Below, piece after piece: positions 37,102 through 45,051 of a stretch of 64,000 bases of DNA (positions within the stretch are counted from its first letter, which is position 1; each line of letters starts with the position of its first letter). The translations under genes were made by a program, and so were the position numbers. The notes under the pieces are model-generated. The model saw only the letters and a program-made list of their open reading frames with translations, ran no database searches and was not told the origin of the DNA. Source of the stretch: Candidatus Gastranaerophilales bacterium (GTDB taxonomy: Bacteria; Cyanobacteriota; Vampirovibrionia; Gastranaerophilales; Gastranaerophilaceae); assembly GCA_944322725.1 (NCBI GenBank), contig CALUPU010000001.1, positions 1 to 64,000 on the forward strand, written 5' to 3'.

Positions 37102-40100
37102 TTACTTAAGCAATTCGCCCACTGCCTTGAATACAGCCATTCTCTTAGCAGCATCTTCTTCAGCTTTTTCGTAAAGGAGTTCTGCAGCTTCAGGGTTAGT
37201 TTTTTGAAGCTGTTTGTAACGTCCTTCACTTCTGATGAATTCTTGATAGCTGCCTTTAGGATCTTTAGCATCCCAGCTGAACGGTTGTTCATTTGCAGGA
37301 TTGTATCTGTAAAGCGGGAAGTATCCGGCTTCAACAGCACGTTTTTGTTCTGTTTGAGTTTTACTCATGTCGATACCGTGAGCGATACAAGGTGCATAAG
37401 CAAAGATGATAGATGGTCCATCGTATGCTTCAGCTTCTTGGAATGCTTTCAGAGTTTGTGCTCTGTCAGCACCGAGAGCAACTGATGCAACATATACGTA
37501 ACCGTATGACATACTCATCAAGCCCATGTTTTTCTTGTAAGTTTTCTTACCGCCTGTAGCAAACTTCGCAACAGCACCTGTAGGTGTTGATTTTGAAGCT
37601 TGACCGCCTGTGTTGGAGTAAACTTCTGTATCGAGTACGAGGATGTTTACGTTTTTGTTTTGAGCAAGAACGTGGTCAATACCGCCGTACCCGATATCGT
37701 TAGCCCAGCCGTCACCGCCGATAATCCATATGGATTTGTCAGTGAAGTAGTCTTGAAGTTCTCTTACTTTAGCGAGGTCAGGGCAGTCAACGTCAGCATA
37801 TTTTGCAAGAACTTCTTTAGCTTTGTTCTGTGCAGCAACTGCTTCGTCTGTTTTTGAGTTATCAAAGTGAGACAATGCTTCTGTTAATGCTTCTTTTAAG
37901 TCAGAAGGAGTTTTGTCATTTTCAATAACTTTTTGTGCATATGTTTGCAATGTATCTCTATTCTGATCTACAGCAAGTCTCATACCAAAGCCAAACTCAG
38001 CATTGTCTTCGAACAATGAGTTAGCCCATGCCGGACCTCTTCCTTCTTTTGTTTTTGTGTAAGGAATTGTCGGGAATGTACCTGAGTAGATTGAAGAACA
38101 GCCTGTTGCGTTAGCAACAATAGCGTTTTCACCGAATAATTGAGAAACAAGCTTAACGTAAGGTGTTTCACCGCAGCCTGCGCATGCGCCTGAGAACTCG
38201 AATAACGGTTTTCTGAGCATTGCGCCTTTGATTGTTTTTGTAGTGTTTTTACCCATTACGTTGTCAGGCAGTTCGTCAAAGAATTTTTCGTTTACGCATT
38301 CGCACATTTCTTCTTCTTTTTCAACTGTTGACCATGTAAGAGCCTGTTTTTCAGGATTTTTGTTTGCAGGACACTGGTCTACGCAAACACCGCAGCCTGT
38401 ACAATCTTTGCAATATATCTGAACTTTGAACTGTTCATCAGCCAGAGCCGGTTTTGCAGGGATTGTGTTGAAGGATTCAGGTGCATCTTTAAGGTCTTTA
38501 GCTTCAATCAATTTTGTTCTGATTGCAGCGTGAGGACAAGCAGAAGCACAGATACCGCATTGAATACAAGCTTCTGAATTCCAGTGAGGAACACGGGGTG
38601 CGATTGCACGTTTTTCAAGGCAGGATGTACCTGTGGGGATAACACCGTCTACAGACATTGCTGATACAGGGATATCGTCACCTTTTTGTCTCATTGAAGG
38701 TTCAATGATTTTCTTAGCAAAGTCTGATGCATCATCAGAGATGAATTTAACGGGGTCTGCTGCGCAAACACCGTCTAATGAAGCAGGTACAACAACTTCT
38801 TCACAAGCATCTACTGCTGCGTCAATCAAGGCTAAGTTCATGTTAACAACATCATCGCCTTTTTTCTTAAAGGTTTTCTTAGTCATTTCTCTCATACCTT
38901 CAAGAGCCTGTTCAAACGGAATGATGCCTGAAACTTTGAAGTAAGCAACCATCATTACAGTGTTAGCACCTTTACCGCGTAAGCCGGGTTGTTTTTCAAT
39001 AAGAGATTCTGCATCGATGTTGTAGAATTTGATTTTCTTATTGATGATAGTTTCCTGCATATCTCTTGTTAAATGAGAGAAAGCTTCTTCTTTTGACCAC
39101 GGGCTGTTAAGAAGGAATACACCGCCTTCTTTGATACCTTTTAACAGGTCGTATCTGCCTATGTATGAGTGAGCAGAGCAAGAAACAAAGTCCGGTGCTG
39201 TGATTAAGTATGTAGATTTAATCGGTTTGTCGCCGAATCTAAGGTGAGAAACAGTTACACCGAAAGATTTTTTAGAGTCATAAGCAAAGTAAGCTTGTGC
39301 ATCTTTGTTTGTGTACTGACCGATGATTTTGATTGAGTTTTTGTTAGCACCTACAGTACCGTCAGAACCTAAGCCCCAGAACATGCAGTTTGTTGTTCCT
39401 TCGGGTTCTGTAACGATGTGTTCTGTTACTTTCAATGATTTATTTGTAACGTCATCTTCGATACCTACTGTGAAACCGTGGAATCCGTTACTTTCAGAGT
39501 GTTTGTATACAGCGTAAATCATTGAAGGAGTGAATTCTTTAGAAGACAAACCGTAACGTCCGCCGATTACTCTGATGTCTTTGTTTTCAAGAGCGGCTAC
39601 AACGTCCATAAACAAAGGTTCACCGATAGAGCCGGGTTCTTTTGTTCTGTCAAGAACAACTATACGTTTTGTTGATGAAGGAAGTGCTGCATTGAAGCGT
39701 TTTGTATCAAACGGTCTGTATAGTCTTACTTTTACTAAGCCGTATTTTTTACCTTCTTTAGCATTGAGGTATTCTATAGTTTCTTCAATAGCTTCACAGC
39801 CTGAACCCATAGCAACAATAACATCTGTAGCATCAGGAGCACCAACATAATCAAACGGGTGATACTGTCTGCCTGTTACTGCTGCAACTTTGTCCATGTA
39901 TTCCTGAACAATGTCAGGTACTGCATCATAGTATTTGTTAACAGTTTCACGACCCTGAAAGTAAACGTCTGTGTTTTGTGCGCCGACTTTACAAACAGGT
40001 GCTTCAGGTCTCATTGCTCTTTTTCTGAACTCTTCAATATATTTAGGTTCAACTAATTTAGCAATATCTTCGTAAGAGATTTCTTCGATTTTGTGGATTT

Positions 40101-40635
40101 CGTGAGAAGTTCTGAAACCGTCAAAGAACTGTAAGAAAGGAACTTTTGCTTTGTATGTTGAAAGGTGAGCAACGAGTGCTAAATCCATTTCTTCCTGAAC
40201 AGAGTTAGCTGCTAACATTGCGTAACCAGTGTTGCGGCAGCCCATAACGTCTGTATGGTCGCCAAAAATAGCAAGTGACTGTGCAGCCAGTGCACGAGCA
40301 GATACGTGGATTACGTGAGGAAGCATTTCCCCTGCTACTTTGTGCATTACAGGAATCATCAAGAGCAAACCTTGCGATGCTGTATATGTAGAAGTCAAAG
40401 CACCTGCTGCAAGTGAGCCGTGTACAGCACCTGCTGCACCTGCTTCTGATTGCATTTCTGCAACTCTTACTTCTTTGCCCCAGATGTTTTTCTTGTGTTG
40501 TGAAGCCCATTCATCAACCCATTCACCCATTGTAGATGAAGGAGTGATAGGATAAATTGCTGATACTTCGCTTAATGCATACGCAACGTGCGCTGCAGCG
40601 TAGTTACCATCAACAGTTATTGTTTTAGCTGGCAT
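37102..40635 (-). CDS. nifJ: Pyruvate:ferredoxin (flavodoxin) oxidoreductase
   Basis: 1177 aa, the full single-chain form. It converts pyruvate and CoA to acetyl-CoA and CO2, passing electrons to ferredoxin or flavodoxin, the core step of anaerobic fermentation. Domains in order: pyruvate-binding domain with YPITPSSTMGEWVDEW (about 25-40), CoA and linker parts, two 4Fe-4S clusters CIQCGICASACP (about 690) and CKDCTGCGVCVDQCP (about 748), another Cys site CAGCGETPY, and the thiamine diphosphate domain with GDGWANDIGYGG and NTGGQASKSTPTGA (about 1005-1030). Strong ribosome site GGAGG. The codon use looks biased to highly expressed codons. Single gene with a terminator. Confidence 0.97.
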   Translation of the reverse strand: MPAKTITVDGNYAAAHVAYALSEVSAIYPITPSSTMGEWVDEWASQHKKNIWGKEVRVAEMQSEAGAAGAVHGSLAAGALTSTYTASQGLLLMIPVMHKVAGEMLPHVIHVSARALAAQSLAIFGDHTDVMGCRNTGYAMLAANSVQEEMDLALVAHLSTYKAKVPFLQFFDGFRTSHEIHKIEEISYEDIAKLVEPKYIEEFRKRAMRPEAPVCKVGAQNTDVYFQGRETVNKYYDAVPDIVQEYMDKVAAVTGRQYHPFDYVGAPDATDVIVAMGSGCEAIEETIEYLNAKEGKKYGLVKVRLYRPFDTKRFNAALPSSTKRIVVLDRTKEPGSIGEPLFMDVVAALENKDIRVIGGRYGLSSKEFTPSMIYAVYKHSESNGFHGFTVGIEDDVTNKSLKVTEHIVTEPEGTTNCMFWGLGSDGTVGANKNSIKIIGQYTNKDAQAYFAYDSKKSFGVTVSHLRFGDKPIKSTYLITAPDFVSCSAHSYIGRYDLLKGIKEGGVFLLNSPWSKEEAFSHLTRDMQETIINKKIKFYNIDAESLIEKQPGLRGKGANTVMMVAYFKVSGIIPFEQALEGMREMTKKTFKKKGDDVVNMNLALIDAAVDACEEVVVPASLDGVCAADPVKFISDDASDFAKKIIEPSMRQKGDDIPVSAMSVDGVIPTGTSCLEKRAIAPRVPHWNSEACIQCGICASACPHAAIRTKLIEAKDLKDAPESFNTIPAKPALADEQFKVQIYCKDCTGCGVCVDQCPANKNPEKQALTWSTVEKEEEMCECVNEKFFDELPDNVMGKNTTKTIKGAMLRKPLFEFSGACAGCGETPYVKLVSQLFGENAIVANATGCSSIYSGTFPTIPYTKTKEGRGPAWANSLFEDNAEFGFGMRLAVDQNRDTLQTYAQKVIENDKTPSDLKEALTEALSHFDNSKTDEAVAAQNKAKEVLAKYADVDCPDLAKVRELQDYFTDKSIWIIGGDGWANDIGYGGIDHVLAQNKNVNILVLDTEVYSNTGGQASKSTPTGAVAKFATGGKKTYKKNMGLMSMSYGYVYVASVALGADRAQTLKAFQEAEAYDGPSIIFAYAPCIAHGIDMSKTQTEQKRAVEAGYFPLYRYNPANEQPFSWDAKDPKGSYQEFIRSEGRYKQLQKTNPEAAELLYEKAEEDAAKRMAVFKAVGELLK

Positions 40636-40741
40636 AGTTAAAATATCCTCCTTTTCAATACCATAACTCTATTCTAATTATGCCAACATGGTAATACAAA
40701 CAGATATTTAATACAAATCAATTTATTATAAATTTAAACCG

Positions 40742-41968
40742 TTATTTTGTACGAGAAGCAAGGTTGTTTAATATATCCTGCGGGGTTACATTATGCATTG
40801 CCATAAATGTAAGCATAAAATATGTTAAATCAGCAGCTTCCCATTCAAGTCCGTCACCGTTTTCAAAGTTTACGGATTCAAAAGCTTCTTCCATTATTTT
40901 TCTTTTTAAGTAAAACTCGTCTTTAAAAAGCTTTGTTGTAAAAGAATTGTCCGGCAGCAGCCTCTTTCTGTCTATTAAAAGATTGTACAATTCGTTTATT
41001 GTAAAGTCTTTATCCCCGAAGCAGGAATAACGTCCGAGATGGCAGGCATTGCCTTTTTGTTTGACGATAAACAAAAGTGCATCCATATCACAGTCAAAAC
41101 GCGCTGTTACAAGTTCCTGAGTGTTGCCGGAAGTTTCGCCTTTTACCCAGATTTGTTTTCTTGAACGGCTAAAATAAGTTCCTTTGCCTGTTTTTAAAGC
41201 CTGAAAGACTGATTCAGGTGTTGAGTAAGCAAGTGTTAAAACCTGTTTTGTATCGTAATCCTGCACGATTGTAGGTAAATACCCGAATCTTTTTTCAAAA
41301 TCCAGACACTTAACAAATGCCTCCTCGAGGGCAACTTTGCCTGTATAAATGCACATTCCGAGTTGTGTCGATACATTCATTTTTTGAAGTTCAACAATTT
41401 CTTCAACAGTAGAAATCCCGCCTGCTGCTACTAGTTCTTTTGTTGTTGCGCTTCTAATTTGCTTGATGGCTTCAATATCTGTGCCTGCCATCATTCCTTC
41501 TTTTTCAACAATTGTGTACAAAAATCCCGAGCAGTAATTGTTGAATCTTCTGACAAATTCCATAGGTGTCGCAGAAACGGTCTTTGTCCAGCCGTGTGTT
41601 GCCACAAGACCGTCTTTTGCGTCTATTGCTACAATGACTCTGTCTTTAGGAAGTTTTGATAAGAACTCTTCGTTTGCTGCTGTTCCGATGATTATTTTTT
41701 TTGCACCGAGCGCCAGCATTTTTTTAGCTTTGTCTACATCTCTTATACCGCCTCCTACGCGGCAGGAAGCTATTTTACAGATTTTTGCAATCAGTTCTTC
41801 GTTATTTCCGTTGCCTACTGCGGCATCTAAATCTATAACCGCAATTTCGCCGAACCTTCCGTAATATCTGGCAAGTTCAAGAACGTCTTCTCTTTCAAGA
41901 ACTTTTTCCATACCCTGGCGTAATTGTACGGCTTTGCCGTTCATCAAATCTATACTTGGAATTATCAT
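40742..41968 (-). CDS. HisA-HisI-HisE trifunctional histidine biosynthesis fusion
   Basis: 408 aa combining three enzymes. Residues 1-222 are HisA (ProFAR isomerase barrel: MIIPSIDLMNGKAVQLRQG, VIDLDAAVGNG, CRVGGGIRD, ELVAAGGIST). Residues 228-318 are HisI, phosphoribosyl-AMP cyclohydrolase (LPTIVQDYDTKQVLTLAY, FSRSRKQIWVKGETSG, metal site FDCDMDALL, ACHLGRYSCF). Residues 321-405 are HisE, phosphoribosyl-ATP pyrophosphatase (INELYNLL, EEAFESVNF, WEAADLTYFMLTFM). HisIE fusions are common; a HisA added in front is rare in my experience. The three steps are consecutive (2, 3 and 4 of the pathway), so the fusion makes sense. No other his gene is in the window. Last of an operon with yqeK, nadD and a uridine-kinase-like gene. 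Confidence 0.93.
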   Translation of the reverse strand: MIIPSIDLMNGKAVQLRQGMEKVLEREDVLELARYYGRFGEIAVIDLDAAVGNGNNEELIAKICKIASCRVGGGIRDVDKAKKMLALGAKKIIIGTAANEEFLSKLPKDRVIVAIDAKDGLVATHGWTKTVSATPMEFVRRFNNYCSGFLYTIVEKEGMMAGTDIEAIKQIRSATTKELVAAGGISTVEEIVELQKMNVSTQLGMCIYTGKVALEEAFVKCLDFEKRFGYLPTIVQDYDTKQVLTLAYSTPESVFQALKTGKGTYFSRSRKQIWVKGETSGNTQELVTARFDCDMDALLFIVKQKGNACHLGRYSCFGDKDFTINELYNLLIDRKRLLPDNSFTTKLFKDEFYLKRKIMEEAFESVNFENGDGLEWEAADLTYFMLTFMAMHNVTPQDILNNLASRTK

Positions 41969-41980
41969 ATTATTAAATCC

Positions 41981-42574
41981 TTATTCTGCTGTTTTTTCTA
42001 ATAACTCATTGTAGACATCTATTGTTATATGGCATATTGCCAGATGTCTGTCTACAAGGCTTTTTATGGTGGCTTCAAAGCACTTGAACAATGCTTTGTT
42101 CAGACCGTTATTTTCTTTTAACAATTCCAAGCATTGATGTCGAAATTCAGCGTCACGTGTTCTTGCTTCTATTTTATCGGCAAGAAAAATTATTTTTTCA
42201 AAATCTGTCATACTGCAGCGCCCCAGAGTGTGCCACCTGATTGCATTCAGAATTTCGGTATCCGTGATACCAAAATTTTTTCTTGCAAGATATGCGCTTA
42301 CGGGAGCGTGAAGTGTTTTGTAGTTCAATAGTTCACAGTCCTGCACTTCGGGAATATTTTTGTGGATAATATCAAGCAGTTTTTCATTGGAAAAACACTT
42401 TGCCGCATCATGCAAAAGACCTGTTATTCTTGCTTTTTCAATATCCATTTTAAACATCTGAGCAAGTTCGACAGACGATTCCATTACTCCGAGTGAGTGA
42501 ATATATCTTTCCTCGTTTAAGTTGTCTTTAAGCCAGGTTTGTATTTCTTCTATTCTATTTTTTGTATAAGCCAT
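41981..42574 (-). CDS. yqeK: YqeK-type HD-domain hydrolase (Ap4A hydrolase)
   Basis: 197 aa from ATG 42574 (MAYTKNRIEE); an earlier ATG at 42610 lies deep inside nadD and is less likely. HD motif residues: H in RYIHSLGV, LLHDAAK (HD pair), HAPVSAYLARKNFG and IRWHTLG, with D in FLADKIE. YqeK cleaves diadenosine tetraphosphate symmetrically. It almost always follows nadD, as here (overlap about 20 nt). Next gene is the his fusion, 12 bases on. Confidence 0.92.
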   Translation of the reverse strand: MAYTKNRIEEIQTWLKDNLNEERYIHSLGVMESSVELAQMFKMDIEKARITGLLHDAAKCFSNEKLLDIIHKNIPEVQDCELLNYKTLHAPVSAYLARKNFGITDTEILNAIRWHTLGRCSMTDFEKIIFLADKIEARTRDAEFRHQCLELLKENNGLNKALFKCFEATIKSLVDRHLAICHITIDVYNELLEKTAE

Positions 42575-43157
42575 ATTTATTAATGTATTTTTCCACTTCA
42601 ACAGGCACAAGTGATTTAATGGGCACGCTGTTGTGTATGTTAGTTCTAATCTGTGTTGAAGAAATGTCTACAAAAGGCATTTTCATCATTTTGTAATTAT
42701 ATCCTTTTTCTTTAAGTTTTTGCAAATATGTTTCATCTTCTTTCAGGCTTTGTTCATCTTCTCTGACAAAAAGGATAAAATCCAGCATATTTTTTAATTT
42801 TTCTGATTCATACCAGCTTTCAATATTTTTGAAGGCATCTGTACCGATAATGAAATTTATCATTCCGTCAACAGGATATTTTTCATAGATTTCCTCAACA
42901 GTGGGTACGGTATAGGAAAGACCGCTTCTCCTGTATTCAATATCGCTGACTTCGATATAGTCAATATCCTGTGCGGCAAGTTCTGCCATTTTTAGTCTAT
43001 GGACAGAAGCTGATTCATCAAAGTCCTTATGGGGAGGACGTGCTGCCGGAATCAGAATAATTCTGTCAAAATCGAATTTATTTTTTGCGTATTCACAGAT
43101 TTTTAAGTGAGCATTATGTATAGGGTTAAATGTCCCTTGAAATAAGCATAATTTCAT
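42555..43157 (-). CDS. nadD: Nicotinate-nucleotide adenylyltransferase
   Basis: 200 aa. It joins nicotinate mononucleotide and ATP to deamido-NAD. Nucleotidyl-transferase motifs: GTFNPIHNAHL (12 or so residues in; the second His pair is HNAH), PAARPPHKDF, IGTDAF and ISSTQIR. These match NadD well. Operon: uridine-kinase-like gene 14 bases upstream, yqeK overlapping downstream. With the PncC-like protein (26.8 kb) it gives the window two NAD-related steps. Confidence 0.95.
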   Translation of the reverse strand: MKLCLFQGTFNPIHNAHLKICEYAKNKFDFDRIILIPAARPPHKDFDESASVHRLKMAELAAQDIDYIEVSDIEYRRSGLSYTVPTVEEIYEKYPVDGMINFIIGTDAFKNIESWYESEKLKNMLDFILFVREDEQSLKEDETYLQKLKEKGYNYKMMKMPFVDISSTQIRTNIHNSVPIKSLVPVEVEKYINKYGLYKK

Positions 43158-43171
43158 ATATCAGACCTTGT

Positions 43172-44038
43172 TTAAAGATTCTTAGAATGGATTTCTTCAG
43201 TGAGTGCAATGAGTTTATTAATAAATCTTTTATAAGCTGCCCTGTCTGCTTCGCCTGAAAGCACAATATCTGCTATCATTGCTGTTGGATGAATGTGTAT
43301 TTTTGCTTTTGAAGAGGCATTTTCATATACTTCGTCCGCAGAATCTCCGAGACCTCTTGCCTGTGCTCTTTCGTAGAATCTGTCTTTTTGCACCTTGTGT
43401 GATACATCAACATAGATTTTAAAATCGAAAGCATCTGCAATTTTTTCTGTAAGTGTGAACAGCCCTTCCGAAATAATAATTTTTGAGGGAACTGCTTTTG
43501 TAGCATTATCGCGTCGGATAGCAGTGCCTGACATATCGTATTTGGGGAGATACACAGTATCTCCGAAAAGCAGTTGTTTGATATGCTTTTTCATAAGTTC
43601 CAGTTCAAGCGCTTCCGGTACATCAAGGTCATAATGCTTTGCAAATTCTGCAAAACTTCCCGCTGCTTTTACCATTTCTGAACGGTCATAATAGTAATCG
43701 TCGGTATTTATTCTTGTGATTACATTTTCCAGACAGTATTCCCGTGCAAAGGCTTCGATAGTATTAATAATATCGTATGCAATAGTTGATTTACCGCTTG
43801 CTGTTTCGCCGGCAATACCTATTGAGCAGGATCTTGTAATATGTCCCGATAAAAACAACGCCATCTTATAGACGGCATTATTACTCACTTTTTTAAAAAT
43901 AGAATCAGATGAATTAATTTCATCAAAGAAAATTTTATTAAGTCTTTTTTCAACATATTGAAGAAGAATTTTATCCGGGGATTTTGTATAGCCCTGCTTG
44001 GGTTGTGTTATGAATTCCTGTGTTATTGTGTTTTGCAC
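43172..44038 (-). CDS. Uridine kinase / phosphoribulokinase family protein
   Basis: 288 aa. P-loop GETASGKST (about 76-84), then RINTDDYYYDR (substrate Asp), KYDMSGTAIR and IISEGLFTLTEKIADAFDFKIYVDV (Walker B-like). This is the P-loop kinase family of uridine kinase; the longer N-terminus (first 70 residues) and C-terminus differ from classical Udk, so the substrate (nucleoside or other) is not certain. First gene of the operon with nadD, yqeK and the his fusion. A nucleoside salvage role would fit the pyrimidine phosphorylase nearby. Confidence 0.82.
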   Translation of the reverse strand: MQNTITQEFITQPKQGYTKSPDKILLQYVEKRLNKIFFDEINSSDSIFKKVSNNAVYKMALFLSGHITRSCSIGIAGETASGKSTIAYDIINTIEAFAREYCLENVITRINTDDYYYDRSEMVKAAGSFAEFAKHYDLDVPEALELELMKKHIKQLLFGDTVYLPKYDMSGTAIRRDNATKAVPSKIIISEGLFTLTEKIADAFDFKIYVDVSHKVQKDRFYERAQARGLGDSADEVYENASSKAKIHIHPTAMIADIVLSGEADRAAYKRFINKLIALTEEIHSKNL

Positions 44039-44070
44039 GTTTTGAATCCTTTTACTTTGTTTTAGTAAAT

Positions 44071-44107
44071 TAAAAACCGGACAAAATATTTTTTGCCGGT
44101 TTTTTTA
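44071..44107 (-). terminator. panD terminator
   Basis: AAAAACCGG and CCGGTTTTTT with a 15-nt loop, followed by T-run on either strand. It separates panD from the downstream operon. Confidence 0.8.
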
Positions 44108-44113
44108 TTAAGT

Positions 44114-44470
44114 TCAAATTTTCTTAACAATATTATTTTTGTCGTCAACCATAACAACCGTGGGGTTAAATTGAGCCTTTTCTTCGAGTGTCATCATTGC
44201 ATAAGAAACGATGATAACTTTGTCGCCTGCTGCAACTTTGCGTGCTGCGGCACCGTTGAGACATATATCTTTGTTTCCTCGTTTGCCTTTGATTACATAA
44301 GTCTGAAAACGTTCGCCGTTATTTACATCGAGGATTTCAACTTTCATACCTTCAAGAAGGTTTGCTGCTTCCATCAATTCTTCATCAATGGTTATTGATC
44401 CTACGTACTCTAAATTTGCGTCCGTAACAGTGGCTCTGTGTATTTTTGAGTATAAAAATTCTATTTGCAT
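44114..44470 (-). CDS. panD: Aspartate 1-decarboxylase (proenzyme)
   Basis: 118 aa. PanD makes beta-alanine for pantothenate. It cleaves itself between G24 and S25 in EYVGSITID, leaving a pyruvoyl group; both residues are present. Other motifs: [36 protein letters not shown]. The length is right. Single gene with its own terminator. With the PanE-like protein (14 kb) it gives two steps towards coenzyme A. Confidence 0.97.
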   Translation of the reverse strand: MQIEFLYSKIHRATVTDANLEYVGSITIDEELMEAANLLEGMKVEILDVNNGERFQTYVIKGKRGNKDICLNGAAARKVAAGDKVIIVSYAMMTLEEKAQFNPTVVMVDDKNNIVKKI

Positions 44471-44586
44471 ACTTTCCTCATTTGTTATTCTATCAAAAAA
44501 AATCTGCTGTGGTATAAAATTTTTATAAAGATGTTAACATTGTTAAATTTAATTAATGTTCTTTTCCTCTCTAAAGGTCTAAATAT

Positions 44587-44594
44587 GTTATAAT
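44587..44594 (+). promoter_or_regulatory. Extended -10 promoter
   Basis: TATAAT at 44589-44594 preceded by TGT. It lies about 22 bases before the ATG of the 119-aa gene. Confidence 0.55.
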
Positions 44595-44615
44595 CAGGAT
44601 AGAAAAGGAGGGCTT

Positions 44616-44975
44616 ATGATAAATAAAATTTCAATGGCTACACCGCTAAAAATGAATTTTAAAGCACAGACTAAGATTACTGCTCCTGAAGAATTTTTGA
44701 GCAAAGAAGAAAAAGAATATTTTGAAGAACTAGGTTCAAAAATAGGTACTGACAAAGACATCATAGAAATCACAATAAGTGATTTACATGATAGTAAATT
44801 TAACCCTGATGTAAAACTGTATACTGCAGAGAAAAAATATATTATCCAAAAAGAAAACGGTGTTTCTAAAATTGACACAAAAATGGATATACCTTATATA
44901 AAAGACGGAGAAGTTATAGAAAAAAATTCTCCGCTTAAATACATAAACAAAATTTTTGAAAGATTGACAGACTGA
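44616..44975 (+). CDS. Unknown 119-aa protein with N-terminal NFKA motif
   Basis: Unrecognised. LKMNFKAQTKI (11-21) resembles the SFKG/SFTG motif near the start of two larger proteins here. The rest is hydrophilic: EEFLSKEEKEYFEELGSK, then beta-like stretches (VKLYTAEKKYII, VSKIDTKMDIPYI). No signal peptide or membrane helix. A strong ribosome site AAGGAGGG lies 8 bases before the ATG and an extended -10 lies upstream, so it is a real gene. uvrA follows 76 bases later. Confidence 0.7.
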   Translation: MINKISMATPLKMNFKAQTKITAPEEFLSKEEKEYFEELGSKIGTDKDIIEITISDLHDSKFNPDVKLYTAEKKYIIQKENGVSKIDTKMDIPYIKDGEVIEKNSPLKYINKIFERLTD

Positions 44976-45051
44976 TTGTCAAATTGAATAACTTTAAATG
45001 TTGTGGAATAATGTCTTTGTAATTGATTTACAAGGACATTATTTTGATATT

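Noticed and set aside
44998-45051. Upstream start for uvrA
   Set aside because: The 18 extra residues do not match the family, and the ATG has no ribosome site; MNDKIIIKGANQHNL is the normal beginning.
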